Source: Bacillota bacterium (GTDB lineage Bacteria > Bacillota > Clostridia > Lachnospirales > Lachnospiraceae). Taken from it: a stretch of DNA of 12,726 bases. The position numbers and the translations under genes are program-made. Shown in pieces: positions 1 to 7,400 of the stretch. The stretch lies in assembly GCA_022717655.1 (NCBI GenBank), contig JAIIAN010000080.1, positions 1-12,726 of the forward strand, read 5' to 3'. Numbering within the stretch: position 1 is the first letter of the stretch; each line of letters opens with the position of its first letter. The notes below the pieces were generated by a model that saw only the letters and a list, made by a program, of their open reading frames with translations, was not told the DNA's origin and did no database searches.

Positions 1-1378
1 TTATAAATATGGCGGAAATTATGGAGATTTTCCGACAAACGGGAACTTCTGTATTGATGGAATTTTAATGCCGGATCGTACTCCATCTCCGGGAATGGAG
101 GAATATAAGCAGATTATCGCGCCGGTTGAAATTGCAGCAGTAGAAGGAAGCATGAAAAAAATTCAGCTTACAAATTATTATGATTTCCTGAACTTAGAAG
201 AGGTGGTACTTGATTGGAAACTTCAAGCAGAAAACCAGATTGTACAAGAAGGAGTCGTAGAAACCCTTTTTGTGGCTCCGCATGAAAGTAAGACAATCAC
301 GTTGCCGATTACTGAATTTGAAGTACAGGCAAATACCGATTATTATCTGACTTTGACCGTGTGCCAGAAAGCAGATACCAGATATGCTTTGGCAGGTCAT
401 GAAATCAAAAAAGTTCAGATTCCGTTACAAATCAGAAAAGATGAGTTTGCAGTCAGAAAAGTTGCAGACAAACTTCAGGTATCTGAGTCGCAAGGCGTGC
501 TTACCGTAAAAAATAGTTGTATTTCAGCAAAATTCAGCACGGTATTTGGAAAACTGCTCTCTTTTGAAGCAAATGGAAAAGAATATCTGAGCGAAGGACC
601 GAGAATGAACGTATATCGTGCTACCATCGACAATGATATGTATAAAAAAGAAGACTGGATGAATAAATATTTTATTCAAAAACCGGTAGAAGAGACCGAA
701 TCTGTACATTGGCAGGAAGAAGCAGATAAAGTGATTGTGCAAATCGGGACATTCTTTAGCTGTTATAACCAGTCATGGGGATTTGAATGTGATTATACTT
801 ATGAAATCTATTCTTGCGGACAGATGAAAGTAGAGATTCAGGGAAAAGCCGTTCAAAGAGGCAAGCTGGAACCACCATTTTTACCGCGCATTGGAATTAC
901 AATGAAAGCAAATAAAGCCTTACAGGAAACCATGTGGTATGGAATGGGACCGGGAGAAAGCTATATTGACAGCAAGGCAGCTTCAGTTATGGGAATCTAT
1001 GAAAGTACGGTAGATCAAATGATGACAGATTATGTATTTCCACAGGAAAACGGTCATCGTGAACAGGTTAAATGGTTTAGAATCGGCAATGAAACAGATG
1101 GTTTGTTATGCAAGATGGAAAATAAATTGGGCTTAAATCTTGCAAATTATACAGATGAAAGTTTGGAAAAAGCACAGCATCCGTTTGAAATTGAAAAAGC
1201 GGAGCATGTCATCATCCATTTGGATTATCTGCATTCCGGGCTTGGAAGTAATAGCTGTGGTGAAGAACAGTTAGAAGAAAATAAAGTGAAGCTTCAGGAC
1301 TTTGCAATGGCTTTTACACTTCAGCAAGTAAGCTGTGGAACAGAAATAGAAGAAGCGAGAAAACAGTATATCGATTAA
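1..1378 (+). CDS. lacZ: LacZ-type beta-galactosidase (GH2), C-terminal part; 5' end outside window
   Basis: This is the 3' part of a large cytoplasmic beta-galactosidase that hydrolyses lactose and related beta-galactosides. The frame is open from base 2, upstream of the ATG at 68, and reads YGGNYGDFPTNGNF then DGILMPDRTPSPG. This is the hallmark end of the GH2 TIM barrel (compare GGDFGDTPND and GLVFADRTPHP in E. coli LacZ), so the ATG at 68 is internal. After it come the beta-sandwich linker domain and the small-chain domain, with RATIDNDMY, WYGMGPGESYIDSK and VFPQENGHRE. About 458 residues are visible, matching roughly the last 430 of the 1023-residue E. coli enzyme. The tail has GLGSNSCG where E. 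coli has a Trp (W999), a variant I recall as common in other LacZ enzymes. The catalytic acid and nucleophile lie outside the window. The GH65 gene follows 24 bases after the stop, so an operon is likely. Confidence 0.95.
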   Translation, partial: YKYGGNYGDFPTNGNFCIDGILMPDRTPSPGMEEYKQIIAPVEIAAVEGSMKKIQLTNYYDFLNLEEVVLDWKLQAENQIVQEGVVETLFVAPHESKTITLPITEFEVQANTDYYLTLTVCQKADTRYALAGHEIKKVQIPLQIRKDEFAVRKVADKLQVSESQGVLTVKNSCISAKFSTVFGKLLSFEANGKEYLSEGPRMNVYRATIDNDMYKKEDWMNKYFIQKPVEETESVHWQEEADKVIVQIGTFFSCYNQSWGFECDYTYEIYSCGQMKVEIQGKAVQRGKLEPPFLPRIGITMKANKALQETMWYGMGPGESYIDSKAASVMGIYESTVDQMMTDYVFPQENGHREQVKWFRIGNETDGLLCKMENKLGLNLANYTDESLEKAQHPFEIEKAEHVIIHLDYLHSGLGSNSCGEEQLEENKVKLQDFAMAFTLQQVSCGTEIEEARKQYID

Positions 1379-1402
1379 ACTGCAAAAAGGGGAAAGTCAT
1401 AC

Positions 1403-3715
1403 ATGAATAGAGAAAAATTTTCAGAAAATCTAAAAAGCAAATTACATGATGAGGAATGGCTTATCTGGCAAGAGCAGTATGAAGCAAAAGAAAATCTCAA
1501 ATATGAGAGCCTGTTTGCACTTTCCAATGGCTACCTCGGAATCAGAGGCAGCCATGAGGAAGGCACAAAAATCACACTGCCCTATCTTTATATCAATGGA
1601 GTATTTGATAAATCAGAGACATTTATGAGAGAGCTTGCGACCCTTCCGAACTGGCTTGGAATCAAGCTTTACGTAGAAAAAGAGTTAATTGGAATTGAAG
1701 ACTGTGAAATTGTAGAGTTTGCAAGAGTGCTCGATATGAAGGGAGCGTTCCTTGGAAAGAGAGTGCACTTAAGAGATTCAAAAGGAAGAGAAACTCTTAT
1801 TGAAGGAATCCGTTTTGTCAGCAGAAATAATGTGCATCGTATGGGAATCAAACTGCATGTAACACCGCTTAATTATAGTGGAATCATTGAAGTGGAAAGT
1901 ATCATTGATGGCAGTATCATTAATTTCTATGATGCACCGCGATTTAAAGTAAAACATACTTATATGACCGCAAATGAAAAATTGGCAAAAGATGGATGCT
2001 ATGTCGAAGTGGCAACCAGAGAAAACCATTTGCATGTAGGCTGTGGCTGTCGAATTGAAGCGTATGCAGACGGCAAACCAGTGCTTGGAAATCGTATGAC
2101 GAGTAGATTTGGCGAACAATGCGTGGAGTTTGGAGATATTCATGTCGAAGAAGGCAAAGAAGTAGAGATTGTAAAATATGTTTCTATGTATACCGAAAGA
2201 GAATGTCCGGCCTATGCACTGCATACAACCGTTGAAAAAGAAATTGAGCAGTTTATTGAAACCGGTTTTGAAGAAGAACTAAAATTGCATGAAGCCGTAT
2301 ATGCGCAAATGTGGGAAAATGCGGATCTTAAGATTACAGGCGATGCGGAATTAAATCAGGCAATTCGTTTTAATATTTTCCATTTGATGAGTACCGGAAA
2401 TGAACACGATGAGCATGTCAATGTCGGAGCAAAACTCTTAACTGGAGAAGAGTATGGTGGACACGCATTCTGGGATACTGAGCTGTTTATGCTTCCATTC
2501 TTTGCATGGGTGTTCCCGCAGACCGCACAAAACCTGGAAAATTACAGATATCACCTTTTAGATGCCGCACGCGCAAATGCGCACAAGAATGGTTACAAAG
2601 GAGCGCAGTATCCATGGGAATCCGCAGATGACGGAACAGAACAGTGCCCGGATTGGACAATTGAACCGGATGGAACCTGCTATCGTTGTTATGTGGCAGT
2701 CTATGAGCATCATGTAACCGCCGCAGTAGCATACGGCATTTGCAATTATATAAAAATCACACAGGATATGGAGTTCCTTTATAGCAAAGGTGCAGAGATT
2801 TTGACAGAGACCGCAAGATTTTGGGCAAGTCGTTGTGAATACAATCAAGCACAGGATCGCTATGAAATTAATCAAGTAACAGGTCCGGATGAATGGCATG
2901 AGCCGGTGAATAACAATCTGTATACCAATTATCTTGCAAGATGGAATTTAAGATATGTGCTTTCACTTTTAACTGCGATGAAAGCAGAAAAGACCGATGC
3001 TTATCGTGCGTTGGTTGAAAAAACAGGGCTTACAGAATCTGAGATGGAGACTTGGAGAGAAGTACAGGCGAAAATGTATCTTCCAAGAAAAGAAGGCACA
3101 AAGTTGTTAGAGCAGTTTGAGGGCTATTTTGAACTGGATAATGTGACAATTGAACAATATGATGAGAATGACTGGCCGGTGCGTCCGGAAGCACTTAAAA
3201 CCAAGAAGGCAAGTGAGACTCAGATTACAAAGCAGGCAGACGTTGTAATGTTGCTGCATCTTCTGAGCGAGGAATTTGACGAAGAGACAATGAAAGAGAA
3301 TTATACTTATTATGAAAAACGTGCGCTTCATGGTTCTTCTTTAAGCCCGAGTATTTTCTCGGTTATGGGGCTTAAGGTGGGCGATGACTCAAAAGCATAT
3401 CGTTATCTGCGTCGTGCCGCTTTTATTGACTTGCTGAATATGCAGGGAAATACAAGAGAGGGAATTCATGCCGCAAACACAGGTGGAGTTTGGCAGACCG
3501 TTGTATTTGGATTTGCGGGCGTATCCCAGCGAGAAGACGGTATGTTAAAAGTGCGTCCAAATATGCCAAAAGAATGGCAGGATTTAACCTTCCGTCTGCA
3601 TTATAGAGGCGCATGGCTTGAAATTACAGTTGATGGAGCAAATCAGGCAGAGATAAAACGCCTTGCCGGAGAAGCGGTGGAAGTTGAAGTGAATGGAGTT
3701 GTAAAAGAAATATAA
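1403..3715 (+). CDS. GH65 family glycoside phosphorylase (disaccharide phosphorylase, acceptor specificity unresolved)
   Basis: This cytoplasmic enzyme should cleave an alpha-glucoside with phosphate, inverting the anomer to give beta-glucose 1-phosphate. The 770-residue length is normal for GH65 maltose, kojibiose, trehalose and nigerose phosphorylases. An N-terminal beta-sandwich (about 1-280, with SNGYLGIRGSHEEG) precedes an (alpha/alpha)6 barrel. The general acid should be E497 in GPDEWHE. Glucose-site motifs include GGHAFWDTE (352-360) and YPWESADDGTE (403-413). The phosphate site includes TKQADVV (609-615) and HGSSLSP (643-649). A short C-terminal beta domain ends the protein. The ATG at 1403 follows AAGGGGAA by about 8 bases. 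The loop at about 420-440 (TCYRCYVAVYEHHVTA), a region linked to acceptor choice in this family, does not match a maltose phosphorylase that I recognise, so I leave the substrate open. The beta-phosphoglucomutase two genes downstream supports phosphorylase rather than hydrolase activity. Confidence 0.93.
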   Translation: MNREKFSENLKSKLHDEEWLIWQEQYEAKENLKYESLFALSNGYLGIRGSHEEGTKITLPYLYINGVFDKSETFMRELATLPNWLGIKLYVEKELIGIEDCEIVEFARVLDMKGAFLGKRVHLRDSKGRETLIEGIRFVSRNNVHRMGIKLHVTPLNYSGIIEVESIIDGSIINFYDAPRFKVKHTYMTANEKLAKDGCYVEVATRENHLHVGCGCRIEAYADGKPVLGNRMTSRFGEQCVEFGDIHVEEGKEVEIVKYVSMYTERECPAYALHTTVEKEIEQFIETGFEEELKLHEAVYAQMWENADLKITGDAELNQAIRFNIFHLMSTGNEHDEHVNVGAKLLTGEEYGGHAFWDTELFMLPFFAWVFPQTAQNLENYRYHLLDAARANAHKNGYKGAQYPWESADDGTEQCPDWTIEPDGTCYRCYVAVYEHHVTAAVAYGICNYIKITQDMEFLYSKGAEILTETARFWASRCEYNQAQDRYEINQVTGPDEWHEPVNNNLYTNYLARWNLRYVLSLLTAMKAEKTDAYRALVEKTGLTESEMETWREVQAKMYLPRKEGTKLLEQFEGYFELDNVTIEQYDENDWPVRPEALKTKKASETQITKQADVVMLLHLLSEEFDEETMKENYTYYEKRALHGSSLSPSIFSVMGLKVGDDSKAYRYLRRAAFIDLLNMQGNTREGIHAANTGGVWQTVVFGFAGVSQREDGMLKVRPNMPKEWQDLTFRLHYRGAWLEITVDGANQAEIKRLAGEAVEVEVNGVVKEI

Positions 3716-3750
3716 AAATAGAAATTTTAGAAGAAACAGGAGGATGAGTG

Positions 3751-4656
3751 ATGAAAAAATGGCTGGCAATCGGAGGACTTATACTGGTTACGGTCATATG
3801 GGGCGGAGGATTTGTAGCAAGTGATATGGCACTGGAAAGTATGAAGCCTTTCCAGATTATGATGGTAAGATTTCTGGTCGCATCTGTATTGATGGGAATG
3901 CTTGGTCTGGGAAATCGAAAAAAAGCAGAGCAGGCAACCAAACGCGCGGGTGCAATAAAAGCAGGTGTATTAATGGGAATTGCGCTTTTTATGGGGTTTT
4001 CATTGCAAATAATTGGTCTGCAATATACAACACCTTCCAAGAATGCGTTTCTTACAGCGCTTAATGTAGTGATTGTGCCATTTATCGCATTTCTTATTTT
4101 AAAGAAGAAGATTGGAATAAAAGGTATCGTTGGAGCAGTTTTATCGGTTGTCGGAGTAGCGCTGCTTTCCTTAAATGGCAATCTTACGTTGAGTTTGGGA
4201 GACGGACTTACGCTTCTTTGTGCCGTAGGATTTGCATTTCAGATTTTCTTTACCAGTGAATTTGTGAAAAAATATCCGGCCTCTGTATTAAATATGGTTC
4301 AGATGATTACCGCATTTGTATTATCCGCAGCGAGTCTTGTGATTTTTGGAGAAATGGAGTTCCAAGTTACCACAAAAGGATGGCTAAGTGTCTTATATTT
4401 AGGTATAATAAGTACGACCGTTTGCTATTTATTGCAGACAGCGTGTCAAAGATATGTGGATGAGACAAAAGCAGCAATTGTGCTTTCAATGGAGTCCGTC
4501 TTTGGAACGATTTTCTCTATCATTATTCTTCATGAAGTAATCACACTGCGTATGGTAATCGGATGCATCATTATCTTGATTGCAGTCATTATTTCGAACT
4601 TATCGGAAGCAGAAGGAGAAATGAAAAATGAAGAAATACAATGCGATAATCTTTGA
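3751..4656 (+). CDS. EamA/DMT-superfamily membrane transporter
   Basis: This is a polytopic inner-membrane protein of the drug/metabolite transporter superfamily, EamA family, 301 residues. It shows two repeats of about five transmembrane helices (about 4-142 and 150-285). Typical motifs are VRFLVASVLMG near 39-49, TTPSKNAFLTALNVV in the fourth helix region, and ETKAAIVLSMESVFG opening the last helices. No signal peptide is needed. I chose the ATG at 3751, which lies 7 bases after a perfect AGGAGG (3738-3743). An in-frame GTG at 3748 would leave only 4 bases. The substrate cannot be read from sequence. Family members export amino acids, drugs or metabolites, and some relatives move sugars or nucleotide sugars. 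Its place between the GH65 phosphorylase and the mutase hints at a link with this sugar pathway, but that is inference. Its last 29 bases overlap the mutase gene, suggesting translational coupling. Confidence 0.9.
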   Translation: MKKWLAIGGLILVTVIWGGGFVASDMALESMKPFQIMMVRFLVASVLMGMLGLGNRKKAEQATKRAGAIKAGVLMGIALFMGFSLQIIGLQYTTPSKNAFLTALNVVIVPFIAFLILKKKIGIKGIVGAVLSVVGVALLSLNGNLTLSLGDGLTLLCAVGFAFQIFFTSEFVKKYPASVLNMVQMITAFVLSAASLVIFGEMEFQVTTKGWLSVLYLGIISTTVCYLLQTACQRYVDETKAAIVLSMESVFGTIFSIIILHEVITLRMVIGCIIILIAVIISNLSEAEGEMKNEEIQCDNL

Positions 4657-5272
4657 TTTAGATGGAGTAATCTGTCATACGGATCAGTATCATTATGAAG
4701 CGTGGAAAGCGGTTGCAGACGAACTGGGAATCTATTTTGATGAAGCAATCAATAATCGACTCAGAGGCGTAAGTCGTATGGAAAGCTTCGAGATTATCCT
4801 GGAGCGTTATGAGAAAGAGATGAGTGAGGCTGACAAAGAACATTGGATTACAAAGAAAAACGAAATCTATAAAGCACTTCTGAAAAATATGAGTCCGGCG
4901 GATTTATCGGTTGAAGTAAAAGAGACTCTGGATGGCTTACGTGAAAGCGGTCACAAGCTTGCAATTGGATCATCAAGTAAGAATGCAAGATTCATTCTTG
5001 GACAGTTGGGTCTTGGAGAATATTTTGATGCAATTTCGGACGGAAACAACATTTCGAAATCAAAACCGGATCCGGAAGTATTTATAAAAGCAGCAGAATA
5101 TATAGAAGAAGCACCAAAGTACTGTCTGGTCGTAGAAGATGCAGAAGCCGGGCTTAAGGCAGCAATTGCGGGAAAAATGGATTGTGCGGCAATCGGAGAT
5201 GCAGTCGGATGTGGACTTGGAACTTATAATCTGGCTACATTTTCGGAACTATTAAAAGTTGTAGAAAACTAG
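4628..5272 (+). CDS. pgmB: Beta-phosphoglucomutase (HAD superfamily)
   Basis: This enzyme converts beta-glucose 1-phosphate into glucose 6-phosphate through a beta-glucose 1,6-bisphosphate intermediate. It belongs to HAD subclass I with a helical cap. The 214 residues align easily with the L. lactis enzyme: nucleophile D10 and acid/base D12 in FDLDGV, cap residues H22 and R50 (RGVSR), S115-S116 in GSSSKN, K146 in SKSKPDP, and metal ligands E170-D171 in VVEDAEAG. The RGVSR cap signature separates it from ordinary phosphoglycolate phosphatases. The start at 4628 has AAGGAG at 4613-4618, 9 bases upstream, inside the end of the transporter gene. The frame overlaps the transporter by 29 bases. In context it should take the beta-glucose 1-phosphate made by the GH65 enzyme into glycolysis. 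Confidence 0.95.
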   Translation: MKKYNAIIFDLDGVICHTDQYHYEAWKAVADELGIYFDEAINNRLRGVSRMESFEIILERYEKEMSEADKEHWITKKNEIYKALLKNMSPADLSVEVKETLDGLRESGHKLAIGSSSKNARFILGQLGLGEYFDAISDGNNISKSKPDPEVFIKAAEYIEEAPKYCLVVEDAEAGLKAAIAGKMDCAAIGDAVGCGLGTYNLATFSELLKVVEN

Positions 5273-5281
5273 AGAGAGAAG

Positions 5282-6307
5282 ATGAACCAAATGAATGAAA
5301 CATTTTTAATGAACCTTCTTAGCAGCATCTCTGTATCCGGTTATGAAGAACCGGTACAAGAAGTTGTAGAAGCAGAAATGAAAAGCTATGCAGATGAAAT
5401 TCGTCGTGATGAAATGCAGAATGTAACTTGCATTTTAAATCCGGACAGCGATGTAAGAATCATGCTTTCGGCACATGCAGATGAAATCGGGCTTATGATT
5501 TCCAATATTAGAGAAGACGGAAGACTGCAGGTGATTGACCGGGGCGGAATTGTGCCGGCGACGTATCCAGGACGCCAGGTGAGAATTAAGACCAAAAACG
5601 GAGAAGTTTATGGTGTGGTCGAAGCATATCGCAGTCTCTTTAAAGATGAAAATCTCGGAACGAAACAGTTTTTGATCGATATTGGTGCAAAAGATAAAGC
5701 AGACGCTTTAAATTATGTAAGTTTAGGAGATCCAATCGTACCGGATACACCGATTCGCAAGCTGGCAAACGGAAAATTTACCGCTCGCGCGTTAGATGAC
5801 CGATTGGGTGTCTATATTATCATGGAAGCACTGAAACGAGCAAAAGAGCTGGGCTGTAAAGTTGGAATCTACGCAGCTTCCACAACAGGAGAAGAGACAA
5901 CCAAGACTGGAGCATATTGGACCAGTTCCAGAATTCAGCCGACCATGGCAATTGTGGTAGATGTTACTTATACAAGTGATTGCAGTGGAATGGATCCGGC
6001 AGAGATGGGAACGGTATGCCTTGGAGAAGGACCGGTGCTTTGCAACAGTCCGATCGTGGTAAAAGCACTCAATGAAAAGATGGAAGAGTGTGCAAAGAAA
6101 GCAGGCATTTCTGTACAAAGAGAAGCGGCAAGCAGACTTTCCTACACCGATGGAGATCAAATTCATTTCTCTAATCAGGGGGTTCCTATGGTGTTAGTGT
6201 CGATTCCGCTGCGCTATATGCATATGCCGGCGGAAGTGGCAGATGAAAAAGATGTGGAAGGGTGCGTTGAGTTGATTGCGCAGTTCCTTGCGGGGTATCA
6301 GGGGTAA
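5282..6307 (+). CDS. M42 family metallo-aminopeptidase (glutamyl aminopeptidase/deblocking type)
   Basis: This is a cytoplasmic dizinc aminopeptidase that trims N-terminal residues from peptides. M42 members usually form tetrahedral dodecamers, and some were once annotated as endoglucanase M. The 341 residues match the usual length. Visible metal and catalytic residues are H65 and D67 (SAHADEIG), bridging D172 (ALDDRLG), E204-E205 (TTGEE), D227 (VVDVT) and H314 (RYMHMP). An inserted PDZ-like region lies at about 80-165. The glutamate pair is followed by TTKTGA instead of the usual VGLRGA type, which marks a less common branch. The start at 5282 follows a GAGAGA-type ribosome site. An alternative ATG at 5291 has a poorer upstream sequence. 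It follows the mutase by 9 bases and ends just before a strong terminator, so it is the last gene of the operon. No functional tie to sugar phosphorolysis is obvious. Confidence 0.92.
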   Translation: MNQMNETFLMNLLSSISVSGYEEPVQEVVEAEMKSYADEIRRDEMQNVTCILNPDSDVRIMLSAHADEIGLMISNIREDGRLQVIDRGGIVPATYPGRQVRIKTKNGEVYGVVEAYRSLFKDENLGTKQFLIDIGAKDKADALNYVSLGDPIVPDTPIRKLANGKFTARALDDRLGVYIIMEALKRAKELGCKVGIYAASTTGEETTKTGAYWTSSRIQPTMAIVVDVTYTSDCSGMDPAEMGTVCLGEGPVLCNSPIVVKALNEKMEECAKKAGISVQREAASRLSYTDGDQIHFSNQGVPMVLVSIPLRYMHMPAEVADEKDVEGCVELIAQFLAGYQG

Positions 6308-6317
6308 GAAATTTATT

Positions 6318-6346
6318 AAAAACCGGCTTCGGCCGGTTTTTTTTTT
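6318..6346 (+). terminator. Rho-independent terminator closing the lacZ-M42 operon
   Basis: A 10-base arm AAAAACCGGC (6318-6327) pairs perfectly with GCCGGTTTTT, closing a UUCG loop (6328-6331) with a C-G pair, the very stable C(UUCG)G tetraloop. Ten T residues run from 6337 to 6346. It starts 10 bases after the M42 stop codon. Confidence 0.95.
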
Positions 6347-6359
6347 ACAAGAATTTGCC

Positions 6360-6388
6360 TTGTACAAACTCTCTAAAAAGGGTAAAAT
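6360..6388 (+). promoter_or_regulatory. Predicted sigma-A-type promoter for the patatin-like gene
   Basis: A -35-like TTGTAC (6360-6365) and a -10-like TAAAAT (6383-6388) are separated by 17 bases, directly after a strong terminator and about 36 bases before the next start codon. The -35 overlaps a small palindrome, TTGTACAA (6360-6367). This is predicted from the sequence only. Confidence 0.65.
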
Positions 6389-6424
6389 AACCTAAAACAA
6401 ATAATTTTTGGAAGGTGTGACAGC

Positions 6425-7285
6425 ATGAGTAAAATAACAAAAACAGGATTAATTTTAGAGGGCGGAGGCATGCGTGGTGTATTCACAGCGGGAGTTCTTG
6501 ATTTCTTTATTGAAAAGGGTCTGGAGTTTGATACCTGCTTTGGTGTATCAGCGGGAGCATGTATGGCGTGCAGTTATCTTTCTAAACAAAAAAGCAGAGG
6601 GTATCATACATTTACTGATTACATGGATGACCCGGAATACTGTGGAATAAAAAGCCTGATAAAGACCGGAGATTATTTTGGCACAGATATGATATACCAC
6701 AAAATCCCAGAGGAATTAAATCCTTATGATTACGATACATATAACAGACAAAAAACCAAATTTTATGCGGTTGTTACAAATTGTGAAAGTGGAAATGCAG
6801 AGTACAAAGAAATCAAAGATATGAAAAAAGACACTTGTTATGTTCGTGCGTCAAGTTCGCTTCCTCTTATGTCAAGAACAGTCTGGATTCATAAAAAGCC
6901 GTATTTGGATGGAGGAATTACAGATTCCATTCCGATTATGGAGGCCCAGAGAATGGGAAATAAGAAAAATGTAGTAGTACTGACTCGTGACAGAACCTAC
7001 AGAAAAGAAAAAAATAAGCTGATTCCGGCAATGAAAGTCCGTTATGGAAAGAAGTTTCCAAAGCTGATAGAAGCTTTGGAAAACCGTCATATTGGATATA
7101 ATCAGACTCTGGATTATTTATACCGTCAGGAGAAAGAAGGAAAGGTATTTATTTTACAGCCACAAAAGCCGGTTGAAATCGGAAGACTTGAAAAAGATAC
7201 GGATAAACTGCACAAGCTATACGAAGAGGGATATGAAACTGCACAGAATTATTATGAGGCATTAAAAGAATACCTTGAGAACTAA
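6425..7285 (+). CDS. Patatin-like phospholipase/acyl hydrolase, YjjU-like
   Basis: This is a serine-aspartate dyad acyl hydrolase of the bacterial patatin family, 286 residues, probably cytoplasmic or loosely membrane-associated since no signal peptide is visible. The oxyanion segment is LEGGGMRGVF (11-20), the nucleophile is S42 in GVSAGA (40-45), and the dyad aspartate is D162 in YLDGGITDSIP. ASSSLPLMS (142-150) is also typical. The C-terminal part (about 220-286, with IGYNQTLDYLY) is the helical tail found in YjjU-like members. The start at 6425 has GGAAGG (6410-6415) about 9 bases upstream. Bacterial members hydrolyse phospholipid or other acyl esters, and the natural substrate of this one is unknown. 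It sits alone between a terminator and the polyphosphate operon, with its own predicted promoter. I see no terminator after it, so some read-through into the next genes is possible. Confidence 0.92.
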   Translation: MSKITKTGLILEGGGMRGVFTAGVLDFFIEKGLEFDTCFGVSAGACMACSYLSKQKSRGYHTFTDYMDDPEYCGIKSLIKTGDYFGTDMIYHKIPEELNPYDYDTYNRQKTKFYAVVTNCESGNAEYKEIKDMKKDTCYVRASSSLPLMSRTVWIHKKPYLDGGITDSIPIMEAQRMGNKKNVVVLTRDRTYRKEKNKLIPAMKVRYGKKFPKLIEALENRHIGYNQTLDYLYRQEKEGKVFILQPQKPVEIGRLEKDTDKLHKLYEEGYETAQNYYEALKEYLEN

Positions 7286-7314
7286 AAGACAAAAAAGACG
7301 AATTTTCAAGAAAT

Positions 7315-7368
7315 TTTACCTAAATTTAACAGCAATTAGAAGTAAATGACAACTTATAACGATATAAT
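7315..7368 (+). promoter_or_regulatory. Predicted ppx-ppk promoter with possible PhoP-type direct repeats
   Basis: A perfect -10 TATAAT lies at 7363-7368. The expected -35 window (7340-7345, AAGTAA) is poor, which suggests help from an activator. Upstream, TTTACC (7315-7320) and TTAACA (7326-7331) are spaced exactly 11 bases apart. This resembles the TTAACA direct repeats bound by Bacillus PhoP, and a weaker third element (TAGAAG, 7337-7342) is in phase. Pho control of a polyphosphate operon would make sense but is inferred. The ribosome site AAGGCGGTG (7387-7395) precedes the ATG by 5 bases. Confidence 0.5.
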
Positions 7369-7400
7369 CAAACAGCAAACTAATGTAAGGCGGTGAAAAA

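Noticed and set aside
68..70. ATG as the true start of the beta-galactosidase fragment
   Set aside because: The conserved GH2 sequence continues in frame upstream to the window edge, so this is an internal methionine.
1778..2224. 148-codon minus-strand frame inside the GH65 gene
   Set aside because: Antisense shadow of a conserved coding region; Cys/His/Phe-rich nonsense with no family pattern.
3748..3750. GTG as start of the transporter gene
   Set aside because: The ATG three bases later has a better 7-base spacing from AGGAGG; the GTG is too close.
3624..4181. 185-codon open frame on the minus strand opposite the GH65 and transporter genes
   Set aside because: It lies antisense to two well-supported genes, has no recognisable domain or ribosome site, and its composition mirrors the coding strand.
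6425..7285. Patatin-like protein as a secreted toxin or anti-phage effector
   Set aside because: No signal peptide and no partner genes such as a cGAS-like synthase; a YjjU-like housekeeping hydrolase is the simpler reading.
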